Assembly (NCBI RefSeq): GCF_034057115.1
Contig: NZ_CP139195.1
Location: 744,001 to 808,000 of the forward strand
DNA from: Pseudomonas sp. AN-1
GTDB taxonomy: Bacteria > Pseudomonadota > Gammaproteobacteria > Pseudomonadales > Pseudomonadaceae
Reading direction: 5' to 3'
DNA: 64,000 nucleotides
Shown here: positions 61,557-64,000 of the stretch, piece after piece
Layout: the number at the start of each line of letters is the position of its first letter
Position numbering within the stretch: position 1 is the stretch's first letter
Program-made: the position numbers and the translations under genes
Notes under the pieces: generated by a model
Seen by the model: the letters and a program-made list of their open reading frames with translations, nothing else
Databases searched by the model: none
Told to the model about the DNA's origin: nothing

Positions 61557-64000
<2,444 letters not shown>

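Overview
This window is from a high-GC gammaproteobacterium, almost certainly a Pseudomonas. The 5S and partial 23S rRNA at the right end read as Pseudomonas-type. The cobalamin gene set (CobG with CbiD, CobN with ChlI/ChlD, CobW) and the short palindromic intergenic repeats point the same way. The closest functional parallels are steroid- or bile-salt-degrading pseudomonads; the species cannot be named from the sequence alone.

Layout. (1) 1-1.2 kb: a cut MaoC hydratase and ipdF, the left arm of a steroid C/D-ring catabolic locus. (2) 1.4-24.2 kb: cobalamin biosynthesis. A BchE-like B12-binding radical SAM gene is followed by cobJ(cbiG fusion)-I-H-G on the minus strand and cobL-cbiD-cobK on the plus strand. 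After an accessory interval come cbiM, chlD, chlI, cobN and cobW on the minus strand, then cobE-cobM. Three cobalamin riboswitches, all read leftward, precede cobG, cbiM and cobW. (3) 10.9-14.7 kb: an accessory island inside the cob locus with an AT-rich GIY-YIG-like orphan, a toxin-first HipA/HipB module and a small membrane protein. (4) 24.2-25.9 kb: a chemoreceptor. (5) 26-38.4 kb: the HIP (C/D ring) degradation core: SDR, fadA6, two acyl-CoA dehydrogenases, echA20, ipdC, a crotonase, ipdB, ipdA and hsaC leftward; a second dehydrogenase pair including a fadE30 orthologue rightward. (6) 38.5-45.6 kb: an AraC regulator with a class II aldolase and a TauD-type dioxygenase, a HigBA-like module, a YdjM-like hydrolase, a TetR regulator, SixA and small envelope or stress genes. 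(7) 45.8-61.2 kb: steroid accessory genes: an Ltp-type thiolase with a DUF35-MaoC partner, a DUF1302 outer-membrane protein, a FATP-type acyl-CoA synthetase, an MBL-fold protein, two flavin oxidoreductases (one BaiCD-like), two SDRs, two SnoaL-like proteins, an MFS transporter and the meta-cleavage hydrolase hsaD. (8) 61.3-64 kb: the 3' part of an rrn operon on the minus strand.

How the parts work together. HsaC and HsaD open the aromatised A ring of the steroid nucleus. The CoA-dependent IpdC/IpdF/EchA20/IpdAB/FadA6/FadE set dismantles the remaining C/D rings. The SDR, SnoaL and flavin-reductase genes look like tools for the hydroxyl groups and double bonds of bile acids (inference). Six promoters of these steroid operons share a 20-bp dyad (consensus about CTAGTC-N6-GACGATG) placed 20 bp upstream of a -10-like hexamer, that is, centred near -42.5. 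I infer one activator controls the regulon. In the cob locus, chlI and the VWA part of chlD are joined by a dnaX-like A AAA AAG slippery heptamer, a stop codon and a hairpin, a complete -1 programmed-frameshift signal.
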